Shown here in pieces: positions 15,750-23,133 of a DNA stretch of 28,615 bases. The position numbers and the translations under genes were made by a program. The stretch's first letter is position 1, and the number at the start of each line of letters is the position of its first letter. The notes beneath the pieces were generated by a model. The model ran no database searches and was not told where the DNA came from. It was given only the letters and a program-made list of their open reading frames with translations. This DNA is from an uncultured Bacteroidales bacterium (GTDB lineage: Bacteria; Bacteroidota; Bacteroidia; Bacteroidales; P3), in the NCBI GenBank assembly GCA_937915785.1, contig CALGGY010000144.1, forward strand, positions 1 to 28,615. Reading direction: 5' to 3'.

Positions 15750-16937
15750 TTACAGGAGTTCCAGTTTTTTGAAACATTTGTACACTTTGTCCAAGGCGTA
15801 GTCCACCTGTTCCACGGTATGTGTGGCCATCCACGAGATACGAATCAGGGTGTCTTGCGGAGCCACTGCGGGCGATACTACTGGGTTTACGAAAACGCCC
15901 TCGTCGAGGAGCATTTTGGTTACGCGGAAAGTTTTTTCGTTGTCGCGTACGTAGAGCGGGATAATAGGAGTTTCGGTGTTGCCTATCTCGAAACCGAGGT
16001 TACGGAAACCTTCGAGGGCTCGGTTGGTAACACGCCAGAGGTTTTCCTGCCGTTCTGGTTCGGAGCGCATTATCTCCAGAGCTGCCAGCACTGATGCTGT
16101 GGCGGCGGGAGCTATGCTTGCGGTGAATATATAAGGGCGCACATCGTGTTTCATATAGTTGATGGTATCAGCGTCGGCGGCAATAAAACCTCCGATGGAT
16201 GCCAGCGATTTGCTGAAAGTGCCCATTAAGATGTCGGTTTTATCGACAAGTCCGAAATGGTCGCAGGTGCCGCGCCCTTCTTTGCCGAAAACGCCGAGTC
16301 CGTGGGCTTCGTCTACCATCAGGGTGGCTTGGTATTTGTCGCAAAGAGCGGCTATTTCGGGCAGTTTGGCCACTTCGCCTTCCATGCTGAACACGGCGTC
16401 GGTTACCACCAGTTTTCCGGTGTCGGGTGGGCATTTCTGCAACACACGCTCGAGGTCGGCCATATCGTTGTGACGGTATTTGTTGGCGGTGGCAATGGTC
16501 ATGCGTCGGCCTTCGATGATGGAGGCATGGTCAGTGGCGTCATATATCAGAAAATCGTTGCGTCCGAGAATGCAGGGTATTGTTCCGCTATTAGCTTGAA
16601 AACCAGCGGAAAAGAGCATCACTCCATCTTTGCCGAAAAATTCGGCGAGGGTGTTTTCGAGTTGGATATGAATATCAAGAGTACCGTTAAGAAAAGGCGA
16701 TCCGGCGCAGCCTGTGCCATATTTGTCGATGGCGGCTTTGGCTGCTTCTTTTATTTTGGGATGGTTGGTGAGTCCCAGATAGCTGTTGGAACCGAGCATA
16801 AGCACTTTTTTGCCGTTCATCATCACTTCGGCGTCCTGGTCGCTCGAAATCTCACGGAAATAAGGGTACACTCCCATAGCTTTGGCCTCTTGTGGGGCTG
16901 TGTATCGAGCCAGTTTCTTTCGTAACGGTTTTATCAT
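15750..16937 (-). CDS. spt: serine palmitoyltransferase (alpha-oxoamine synthase)
   Basis: The enzyme condenses L-serine with palmitoyl-CoA to 3-ketodihydrosphingosine, the committed step of sphingolipid synthesis, and is soluble in bacteria. The 395-residue protein has all PLP features: SNSYLGL at 50-56, His137 stacking on the ring in DHASI, the Asp209-His212 pair in VDEAHGLG, and the Schiff-base Lys243 in GTFSKSLAS. Related KBL and BioF enzymes share the fold; assignment to SPT rests on the N-terminal segment, GCAGSPFLNGT and the lineage and lipid-gene context. It has a full TTTG-N19-TATCTTTG promoter upstream. Confidence 0.88.
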   Translation of the reverse strand: MIKPLRKKLARYTAPQEAKAMGVYPYFREISSDQDAEVMMNGKKVLMLGSNSYLGLTNHPKIKEAAKAAIDKYGTGCAGSPFLNGTLDIHIQLENTLAEFFGKDGVMLFSAGFQANSGTIPCILGRNDFLIYDATDHASIIEGRRMTIATANKYRHNDMADLERVLQKCPPDTGKLVVTDAVFSMEGEVAKLPEIAALCDKYQATLMVDEAHGLGVFGKEGRGTCDHFGLVDKTDILMGTFSKSLASIGGFIAADADTINYMKHDVRPYIFTASIAPAATASVLAALEIMRSEPERQENLWRVTNRALEGFRNLGFEIGNTETPIIPLYVRDNEKTFRVTKMLLDEGVFVNPVVSPAVAPQDTLIRISWMATHTVEQVDYALDKVYKCFKKLELL

Positions 16938-16990
16938 ATTATTTTATTTTGGTACTCAAAAAAAAACAATTTGTCTAAAAAACTGAAGTG

Positions 16991-17021
16991 CAAAGATACG
17001 AAAACTTTTCAAATTGACAAA
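16991..17021 (-). promoter_or_regulatory. complete Bacteroidota promoter of spt
   Basis: On the minus strand TTTG (17018-17021) is followed after 19 bases by TATCTTTG (16991-16998), the textbook spacing for the primary sigma factor of this phylum. The start would be near 16986, giving a leader of about 49 bases. The promoter overlaps the last codons of deoC. Confidence 0.8.
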
Positions 17022-17863
17022 ATTTCGTTATATATTTTCTCCGTAAGCCGGCTGGTTCCTATTCTAAAATATTTGTTATTAAAATAATTTTCTCCTGCAA
17101 TTTTTTTGAACAGTTTGGCGTAGTTTTCAGCTTGTTCGATGGTGGAAACGCCACCTGCGGCTTTGAAACCCACAATTTTATTGGTATTATTAAGGTTTTC
17201 GGCAATGGCGGTGAGCATAACGAAAGCTGCCTGATAGGTGGCTCCCACAGATATTTTTCCGGTAGAGGTTTTTATGAAGTCGGCGCCAGCTTCGATGGCC
17301 ATTTTGGAGGCGCGGTAAATGTTGTCGGGGGTTTGCAGCTCGCCGGTTTCGAGTATAACTTTGAGATGCACGTCGGAGCAGAGCTCGCGTATGGCGGCAA
17401 TTTCGTCGAACACCTGCTGGTAATCGCCTTGCAGAAAGGCACCGCGGCTTATTACCATGTCTATCTCGTCGGCGCCCTGCTCAATGGCGTAGTCTATTTC
17501 GGCCAGTTTAACGTGCAGCGGACTTTGTCCCGAAGGGAAAGCACCGGCCACGCACGCGGTGTTGATGCCGGTACCGTGCAGCTCTTTTTTCACCAGTGCG
17601 GCAAAGGTGGGATAAACGCACACGGCGGCCACGGGGAGTATGTTTTTGGCAGGGTCGGCAAAGAGTTTGGATTTGTTGCACAACTCTACAACGCGCTCAT
17701 CGGTGTCGGCACCATCGAGGGTGGTGTTGTCTATGCTATGCAGCAGGGCACGCAGGGTTTCGGCATGCTGGGTGGGGGTTTCGGTTTCGCCGACAATTTC
17801 GGCAATACGGTTTTCTATCTGCTTTTCGTCGAGCGGAAAGCGTAGGGTGCTGTATTTTTCCAT
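17009..17863 (-). CDS. deoC: deoxyribose-phosphate aldolase
   Basis: DeoC splits 2-deoxyribose-5-phosphate into glyceraldehyde-3-phosphate and acetaldehyde, letting the cell use deoxynucleosides. The 284-residue class I aldolase shows Asp135 in EIDMVI, Lys168 in LKVILETGEL and the Schiff-base Lys198 in GADFIKTSTGK, with the phosphate loop GFKAAGGV later. Its ATG follows the stop of the LutB-like gene by two bases, and rpiB is first in the same run, so pentose-phosphate handling links the first and third genes. Confidence 0.95.
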   Translation of the reverse strand: MEKYSTLRFPLDEKQIENRIAEIVGETETPTQHAETLRALLHSIDNTTLDGADTDERVVELCNKSKLFADPAKNILPVAAVCVYPTFAALVKKELHGTGINTACVAGAFPSGQSPLHVKLAEIDYAIEQGADEIDMVISRGAFLQGDYQQVFDEIAAIRELCSDVHLKVILETGELQTPDNIYRASKMAIEAGADFIKTSTGKISVGATYQAAFVMLTAIAENLNNTNKIVGFKAAGGVSTIEQAENYAKLFKKIAGENYFNNKYFRIGTSRLTEKIYNEILSI

Positions 17864-17865
17864 AT

Positions 17866-19017
17866 CTATTTGTATTTTTCTTTTAAATTTTTAAGGTACT
17901 GCTGGTTGAACGAATTTTTTGCAAAAGGTGGATATTTGCGTTTACGCAGGGCATTTTTCGACATCATCCGCCTGAAAGCGAGTTTTTTGAGCAGCGACAT
18001 TTTGTTCATCTTGCCACGGCTCGACAGCTGTTTGCAAATATTTTTCACCTGATTTTTTTCCGAAAACGACATTTTATTTTTTTCAAACAAATAATGACGG
18101 TTTTGCAGTATCAAGTAACGCAAGGGGATGGAAACGGGGCACACTTTTTCGCAATTGCCGCACAGTGTGCATGCCGACGAAACAAAACCGTAATCTTCTA
18201 CACTTTCCAAAAAAGGCAAAACCACATTGGCAAAAGGTCCGGAAAAGATATTGTCGTAGGCATCGGCACCTGCGAAACCCTTAACCGGACAAACATCGTT
18301 GCAAAGTCCACAGTGCACACATGCCAGAGCCAACCGTTGCGGAGAGGTGTTCAAAACGTTGCTCCGCATATTGTCCATTATATACAAATTGTCGTGATTT
18401 TTTTCGGTAGGGGTGTATAATATCGGAAAAAAATGTTTGTTATGTGCTTTTGCACTGTCTTTCAATACATTGAGATAAAGTTCGAGGTCGTTGGTGTTTT
18501 TAAATACTTGCTCTATGCCAGTTATAAAAACATTTATTGATCCGTTGTTTATGCGGTTCAGGGTGTCTGCATTGCCCAAAATAAGCAGATGGGTGGAGTC
18601 GGCAATAAGTTTGTTTACTTCGAAAAACTGTATATCGGCGTTATTTGAGGCTTTTTTCACGTTTTCCTTTTTCAGAAACATGTCCAATCCTACTTCGCTC
18701 CAGAGATAAGATTCGGAGTTGTCTACCAGATAAGTCTTGATGTTTTTTTCCCACACCAAAGTGCGAATATTGCGCAGAAGATCGTTGTAGTTGGTGAACC
18801 AGAATTTTTTTCCGTTGTCGGAATTCCAGTTGTTGTCGAAAGAGATTAGGAGTTTGTCCAAATTTTCCAAAGAGTCCTGCAGCACGTGGCTAAGGCGCTG
18901 TTTGGAAATATTATAGTCGATATATTGCTCATGATTTGGAATTTTTCCGAAATCTACGGGCATTGACACAAATTTTTCCGCCTCCGCAATAAAGTTGTCG
19001 TAGTAATTACCTTTCAT
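17866..19017 (-). CDS. LutB-like LUD-domain protein with two 4Fe-4S clusters
   Basis: The 383-residue cytoplasmic protein has an N-terminal LUD-like (lactate utilisation) region and, near residues 233-243 and 283-293, two CxxCxxCxxxCP motifs (CVHCGLCNDVCP and CTLCGNCEKVCP) that bind two [4Fe-4S] clusters. LutB normally is ~470 residues and works with LutA and LutC in L-lactate oxidation; neither partner is here, and the N-terminal portion is shorter. It may serve another electron-transfer reaction. It is sandwiched between rpiB (21-bp gap) and deoC (2-bp gap), so it is surely co-transcribed with them. Confidence 0.85.
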   Translation of the reverse strand: MKGNYYDNFIAEAEKFVSMPVDFGKIPNHEQYIDYNISKQRLSHVLQDSLENLDKLLISFDNNWNSDNGKKFWFTNYNDLLRNIRTLVWEKNIKTYLVDNSESYLWSEVGLDMFLKKENVKKASNNADIQFFEVNKLIADSTHLLILGNADTLNRINNGSINVFITGIEQVFKNTNDLELYLNVLKDSAKAHNKHFFPILYTPTEKNHDNLYIMDNMRSNVLNTSPQRLALACVHCGLCNDVCPVKGFAGADAYDNIFSGPFANVVLPFLESVEDYGFVSSACTLCGNCEKVCPVSIPLRYLILQNRHYLFEKNKMSFSEKNQVKNICKQLSSRGKMNKMSLLKKLAFRRMMSKNALRKRKYPPFAKNSFNQQYLKNLKEKYK

Positions 19018-19038
19018 AAAAGGTTGTAATTTAGTATT

Positions 19039-19488
19039 TTAAAGTAACTGATTTATTTTTTCGACACGGCGCAGGTGGCGTCCTCCTTCAAAATCGGTGT
19101 TCAAGAAAGTTTTCACAATGTCAATGGCAATTTCGGTACCGATAAACCTTGCGGGCATGGCCAAAATGTTGGCATTGTTGTGCTGGCGGGCGAGTGATGC
19201 TATTTCAGAAATCCAGCAAAGGGCACACCGTACGTTTGGATATTTGTTAACCGTCATCTGAACGCCGTTTCCGGTTCCGCAAATAACAATTCCACGCTCG
19301 AAAAGGCCTTTGTTTATGTCCCTTCCCAAAGGATGTACCATGTCCGGATAATCGACACTTTCGTCCGAAAATGTTCCATAGTCTTTCACATCGTACTGAT
19401 TGTCAATAAGATATTTTATAACGTGCTGTTTCAGTTCGTAGCCCGCATGGTCGCAGGCAATGGGTATAGTTTTTTTGGTGTTGTTCAT
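19039..19488 (-). CDS. rpiB: ribose-5-phosphate isomerase B
   Basis: RpiB interconverts ribose-5-phosphate and ribulose-5-phosphate in the pentose phosphate pathway. The 149-residue protein is full length and shows CDHAGYELK near 12-20, YPD at 47-49, the active-site Cys70 in ICGTGNGVQM, NKYPNVRCALC, and His103 in RQHNNANIL. It is the promoter-proximal gene of the rpiB-lutB-like-deoC run and the last leftward gene before the AT-rich gap. Confidence 0.95.
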   Translation of the reverse strand: MNNTKKTIPIACDHAGYELKQHVIKYLIDNQYDVKDYGTFSDESVDYPDMVHPLGRDINKGLFERGIVICGTGNGVQMTVNKYPNVRCALCWISEIASLARQHNNANILAMPARFIGTEIAIDIVKTFLNTDFEGGRHLRRVEKINQLL

Positions 19489-19995
19489 TGTTGATAATTT
19501 TTTTTCAATCTACAAAAATACAAAATTGCTTAATCAATTAAAAATCAAAATAAAATAGATTTCAACGAAGAAAAGTTTAATACTTCTAAATTACGGTATA
19601 TCAGCAAAATAAATGTTAATAACAATTAAAATGTTCATTATTTTGGAAAAAGGTGAAATTCGGTGTTCAAAAAAAGAAAAAATTGTTTGCGAACGAAAAA
19701 TATCTATTTTTTTACACAAAAAAAAACGACTTTTAAACCAAATTCAACCTTTTTTATTTTGAACAAAAAGCTGTTAATACGGTTTTCAACAGATGTTTAT
19801 AAAATAGCTAATTTATTGATTTTAAAAAGGTAATAAGATTATAAAAATTGATAAAAAACAAAAATTCTAAATAAAAAATAATTCAACAATTATTTTTAAA
19901 CAAAACTAACAGCCATAAAAAAAACAAACATTTTTTTCAAATAATAGAATATTTTTTTTTAATAAATGAAAAAATAAATGTATGTTGAAAACTTT

Positions 19996-20032
19996 TTTGC
20001 TCTACCGATGCCGAAAATATTTCGTAATTTTG
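19996..20032 (+). promoter_or_regulatory. nadA promoter
   Basis: TAATTTTG at 20025-20032 fits TAnnTTTG; a TTTG at 19996-19999 lies 25 bases upstream, slightly farther than the usual 19-21. Transcription would start near 20038. Confidence 0.55.
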
Positions 20033-20067
20033 CAATTGAAAACAATAAAGGCAATAAACTAATCGTG

Positions 20068-20093
20068 TAAGTGTAAATATATATTTACACTTA
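20068..20093. promoter_or_regulatory. perfect 26-bp palindrome in the nadA leader, putative operator
   Basis: The half-site TAAGTGTAAATAT is followed immediately by its exact reverse complement. It lies ~30 bases downstream of the predicted start and 21 bases before the nadA ATG. A dimeric repressor binding here would block transcription, and as RNA it could fold back on itself. The regulator is not identified; an NAD-responsive repressor is a natural guess from the gene. Confidence 0.7.
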
Positions 20094-20114
20094 TATTAAA
20101 ATACTGAAAATCAG

Positions 20115-21059
20115 ATGAATAAAAATGAATTAAAAAATAAAATCCTGCGTTTGAAAAAAGAAAAAAACGCCGTAATTCTTGGTCATTATTACCAAATTGA
20201 AGATATACAAGAGCTTTCGGACTATGTTGGCGACAGTCTGGCTCTTGCCGAAAAGGCGCTAAACGTAGATTGCGACATCATTGTATTTTGCGGTGTACAT
20301 TTTATGGCCGAGACAGCTAAAATATTGAATCCCTCAAAAAAAGTTCTTTTGCCCGATATGGAGGCCAGTTGCTCGTTAGCAGAGTCGTGCAAAGGAGCGG
20401 ATTTTGCCAAATTCAAAGCCCAACACCCCGACCATATGGTGATTTCGTATGTAAACTGCTCGGCGGAAATCAAAGCCATGTCGGATCTGATCTGTACCTC
20501 TGGCAATGCCGAAAAACTCGTGAAAGCCCTGCCCAACGACCAAAAGATAATTTTTGCGCCGGACAAAAACCTTGGCGGATACATCAACTCCGTTACCGGA
20601 CGCGACATGCTGCTTTGGAACGGCGTTTGCATGGTTCACGACGCAATGCAGGCCGAAGAAATTTTAAAACTCAAACTTCAATATCCGGCAGCAAAAGTTG
20701 TTGCCCACCCCGAATGCAACGCCGCATTGCTGAAAGTTGCCGACTTTGTAGGTTCTACAAAAGCTATGCTTAGATATATACAAAAAACTGACTGTAAGAA
20801 GTTTATTGTTGCAACCGAAGCCGGAATTCTTTACGAGATGCGTCAAAACAATCCCGAAAAGGAATTTATAACGGTAAGCAACAACGAAAGTTGCTCCTGC
20901 TCCGAGTGCAGCTATATGAAACTAAACACTTTGGAAAAACTCTACAGCTGTTTGAAAAACGAAACTCCAGAAATTTTAATGGACAACGATATGATTGAAC
21001 GTGCTAAAAAGCCTATAATCAGAATGTTGGACATATCGAAAGAACTTGGAATTATCTAA
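20115..21059 (+). CDS. nadA: quinolinate synthase A
   Basis: NadA condenses iminoaspartate with dihydroxyacetone phosphate to quinolinate in de novo NAD synthesis, using an oxygen-sensitive [4Fe-4S] cluster. The 314-residue protein has GHYYQIEDIQELSDYVGDSL at 23-42, Cys86 in EASCSLAE, Cys172 in WNGVCMVHD and a third ligand from CSCSECSYM (260-268). nadB and nadC are not adjacent, which is unusual for this pathway. The next ORF starts 9 bp downstream. The palindrome in the leader suggests control by its own repressor. Confidence 0.96.
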   Translation: MNKNELKNKILRLKKEKNAVILGHYYQIEDIQELSDYVGDSLALAEKALNVDCDIIVFCGVHFMAETAKILNPSKKVLLPDMEASCSLAESCKGADFAKFKAQHPDHMVISYVNCSAEIKAMSDLICTSGNAEKLVKALPNDQKIIFAPDKNLGGYINSVTGRDMLLWNGVCMVHDAMQAEEILKLKLQYPAAKVVAHPECNAALLKVADFVGSTKAMLRYIQKTDCKKFIVATEAGILYEMRQNNPEKEFITVSNNESCSCSECSYMKLNTLEKLYSCLKNETPEILMDNDMIERAKKPIIRMLDISKELGII

Positions 21060-21068
21060 AAAGAGATT

Positions 21069-21641
21069 ATGAAACATTCGGAAGAACTGCCTGTGGTAGA
21101 TGGTTACGAACCACAGAAAAAGACCGTCAGCATATTGTGGGCCAATGTGTTTGCATTAGCCTTGTTTGTTGTGCTGGCTGTGTTGGGTTTTTTGGCGATG
21201 CATTTTATTTTTGGCAGTCAAATAAATCACTTCACTGGTTTTACAATGCTTTATTTCTGCTTGATATTTTTGGTAGGCATTGTGGTTCACGAACTTATAC
21301 ATGGACTTACGTGGATGGCAGTAACGCGGCAGAGTTTCAGTCACTTGAGTTTCGGCCTTATGACAGGCGCCGTTTATTGCCATATCGATGTGCCGATGAA
21401 AAAACGCCATTACGTTGTAGGAGCCCTTATGCCGTTGATTTTGGTAGGCATTATCCCAGCAGTGGCCGGATTTTGTGTGGGCAGTTTGCTGTGGATGATG
21501 TCTGGAGTGGCGCTGATAGCCGGTGCCGCCGGTGATATTATGATAGTCCACGCCATACGAAAAGAACCCACCGACGCTTTGGTTTACGACCACCCGTCGG
21601 AAGCCGGATGTTATGTTTACAACAAAATTGAAGAACAATGA
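21069..21641 (+). CDS. DUF3267 zincin-like membrane protein
   Basis: The 190-residue protein has about four membrane segments (roughly 25-47, 56-73, 113-135 and 138-155). HELIHG at 74-79 is a HExxH zinc-protease motif at the end of the second segment, and the family (DUF3267) is a proposed metalloprotease with unknown substrates. A conserved DHPSEAGCYVY lies near the end. It begins 9 bp after nadA and its stop overlaps the next ATG (ATGA), so the three genes form one operon. A functional tie to NAD synthesis is not evident. Confidence 0.85.
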   Translation: MKHSEELPVVDGYEPQKKTVSILWANVFALALFVVLAVLGFLAMHFIFGSQINHFTGFTMLYFCLIFLVGIVVHELIHGLTWMAVTRQSFSHLSFGLMTGAVYCHIDVPMKKRHYVVGALMPLILVGIIPAVAGFCVGSLLWMMSGVALIAGAAGDIMIVHAIRKEPTDALVYDHPSEAGCYVYNKIEEQ

Positions 21642-22129
21642 TAGGGCAGGATATAGCTTATAAATTTCTGAAAGATAACGACATACCTTTCGACTACTAC
21701 GAACATCCCGAGGCTCCGACCATAGAGATTGCCGCACAGTTTTACCGTGGAGAAGGCACCACTTTGTGCAAAAACCTTTTTTTCCGCAACCACAAAGGAA
21801 ACCGTCATTATTTGGTGATTCTTAACTCCCGTTATCAACTCGACATCCACGATTTGGAGCACCGTTTGCACCAAGGCAAGCTCAGTTTTGCCTCCGAGCA
21901 AAGGATGATGAAATACCTTGGCGTGCGTCCCGGCTCGGTGTCGCTTTTCGGGTTGCTCAACGACCAGAACCATGAGGTAACGCTTTTTTTGGACAAGACC
22001 CTTTTGGATTGTGAGAAAGTGAGTTTTCACCCCAACGACAACCGCGCCTCGCTTGTGATTTCGGTGGCGGACATGTTGAAAACCGTGAAAATTTGTGGAA
22101 ATTCAATGGAAATTTTTGAGCTTTATTGA
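21638..22129 (+). CDS. ProXp-ala type aminoacyl-tRNA deacylase (YbaK domain)
   Basis: The 163-residue YbaK/EbsC-fold protein resembles free-standing editing enzymes that hydrolyse Ala-tRNA(Pro). HPEAPTIEIAAQFYRGEGTT precedes CKNLFFRNHKGNRHYLVIL (about 44-62). SEQRMMKYLGVRPGSVSLFG and a C-terminal FHPNDNRASLVIS are typical. The catalytic-pocket Lys is Lys45 in CKNLF. It overlaps the upstream gene by 4 bp and shows no other domain, so it should act in trans with prolyl-tRNA synthetase. Specificity for Ala over Cys is family inference. Confidence 0.88.
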   Translation: MIGQDIAYKFLKDNDIPFDYYEHPEAPTIEIAAQFYRGEGTTLCKNLFFRNHKGNRHYLVILNSRYQLDIHDLEHRLHQGKLSFASEQRMMKYLGVRPGSVSLFGLLNDQNHEVTLFLDKTLLDCEKVSFHPNDNRASLVISVADMLKTVKICGNSMEIFELY

Positions 22130-22273
22130 CCAACATTAGCAACCCTGTTGAAAACCCCAGCCACATTGTTGAAATCGTAAAAAAACATTGAATTATTAGA
22201 AAAGTGTAAAAGATTGAAATAAAGGTAATTATAGTAATGTTTCACGTGAAACATTTTGTGTGGTTAATTTATA
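22130..22273. promoter_or_regulatory. short intergenic gap with TGTTGAAA motifs
   Basis: TGTTGAAA occurs at 22146 and 22167, and also at 22074 inside the preceding gene. Three such motifs within ~100 bp, next to a parS, recall the two in the 19489-20114 gap. They are near-matches to DnaA boxes only. Confidence 0.3.
22238..22253. promoter_or_regulatory. parS: parS-like chromosome partition site 3
   Basis: TGTTTCACGTGAAACA is an exact match to the ParB-site consensus and identical to the site at 3055-3070. It ends 20 bases before the CBS gene ATG. Confidence 0.85.
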
Positions 22274-22954
22274 ATGAAAAATGACTTTAAAATGCTGATA
22301 GAAAAATATATAGACAAAGAAACTTTGATTATCAGTCCGGAATACGACATTTTTAAAATATTAGACATTTTTGACAATTCGGAGCTGAATTGTGCCCCGC
22401 TTGTTGAAAACGGCAAATATCTCGGTTTGGTGGAAGAAAAAACTATTTTTGAATTGCAGACTAACGCCGACACTCCTTTCGATGTGCGCAACTATGTCAA
22501 GGACTACTATGTTTTGCCTGGACAGTCGCTGTTCGACGCCTGCAACGTGCTGTTAGAAAACAATATCGACATAGTTCCGGTGGCCGACGAAGAAAAGAAT
22601 TACCTTGGAGTGCTAACAGTACGCAGACTGCTGCAGGCAATAACAGTGTACAACGAAAATCAGCAGAACGGCATTATTTGGTACAGCGTTAGCAACACCG
22701 ACCTGCATTTGAGTCAGATGGCCTACCTTGTGGAAGAAAACGGCGCACATATAGTGAGCCTGAGCGTGTTGCCCGACGAAGGCTCCACCAACCTCACCGT
22801 TATGGTGAAACTGGACACCGCCAACGTGGCACCCGTTGTACAAAGCCTCGAACGCCACGGCTACAGCGTGGAGTACAGCCGTTTCCACAGTCAGAAAGAA
22901 GAATCGGACCTGCAACGCAACTACAACAACCTGATGGTTTATCTGAATGTTTAA
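22274..22954 (+). CDS. CBS-pair regulatory protein
   Basis: The 226-residue cytoplasmic protein has two CBS repeats in residues ~10-125 (LVENGKYLGLVEEKTIFEL and VADEEKNYLGVLTVRRLLQA), which usually bind adenosyl ligands such as AMP, ATP or SAM. The C-terminal ~85 residues (AHIVSLSVLPDEGSTNLTVM, then VVQSLERHGYSVEY) look like an ACT-type fold. There is no catalytic or membrane domain, so it is presumably a ligand-sensing regulator. I recall such genes beside NAD kinase in relatives; nadK is not next here. Confidence 0.88.
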   Translation: MKNDFKMLIEKYIDKETLIISPEYDIFKILDIFDNSELNCAPLVENGKYLGLVEEKTIFELQTNADTPFDVRNYVKDYYVLPGQSLFDACNVLLENNIDIVPVADEEKNYLGVLTVRRLLQAITVYNENQQNGIIWYSVSNTDLHLSQMAYLVEENGAHIVSLSVLPDEGSTNLTVMVKLDTANVAPVVQSLERHGYSVEYSRFHSQKEESDLQRNYNNLMVYLNV

Positions 22955-23021
22955 TGGACGATGTACAATATACAATTTACAATGTACGATGGACGATGTA
23001 TAATGTACGGTGGACGATGTG
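22955..23021. repeat. short intergenic repeats with TGGACGATGT units
   Basis: TGGACGATGT occurs at 22955, 22990 and 23011, joined by variants of TACAATTTACAATGTAC. It is a low-complexity intergenic cluster of a kind widespread in Bacteroidota, lying between the CBS and radical SAM genes. Confidence 0.7.
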
Positions 23022-23073
23022 TGGATATTCGGAAAATCTGATAATCACTAAATCTGAAAGTCTTTATTTTTAG

Positions 23074-23081
23074 TATCTTTG
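23074..23081 (+). promoter_or_regulatory. -7 box of the radical SAM gene
   Basis: TATCTTTG lies 52 bases upstream of the ATG; no clear -33 TTTG was found. Confidence 0.55.
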
Positions 23082-23133
23082 CAAGTTCTTACAAATCTTA
23101 AACCTTAATCACCCCAAATAACCTCAACAGCCC

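Larger units (their letters stand above)
19489..20114. other. AT-rich divergent intergenic region, candidate replication origin
   Basis: The 625-bp gap between rpiB (leftward) and nadA (rightward) is extremely AT-rich with many A and T runs and no plausible ORF. It contains the rpiB -7 box (TATTTTTG on the minus strand, 19513-19520) and the nadA promoter. TTTTCAACA (19783-19791) and TGTTGAAAA (19983-19991) are inverted near-matches to DnaA boxes; no exact TTATCCACA is present. Genes point away on both sides and a parS lies 2.1 kb to the right. An unwinding region or origin is plausible, not shown. Confidence 0.4.
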
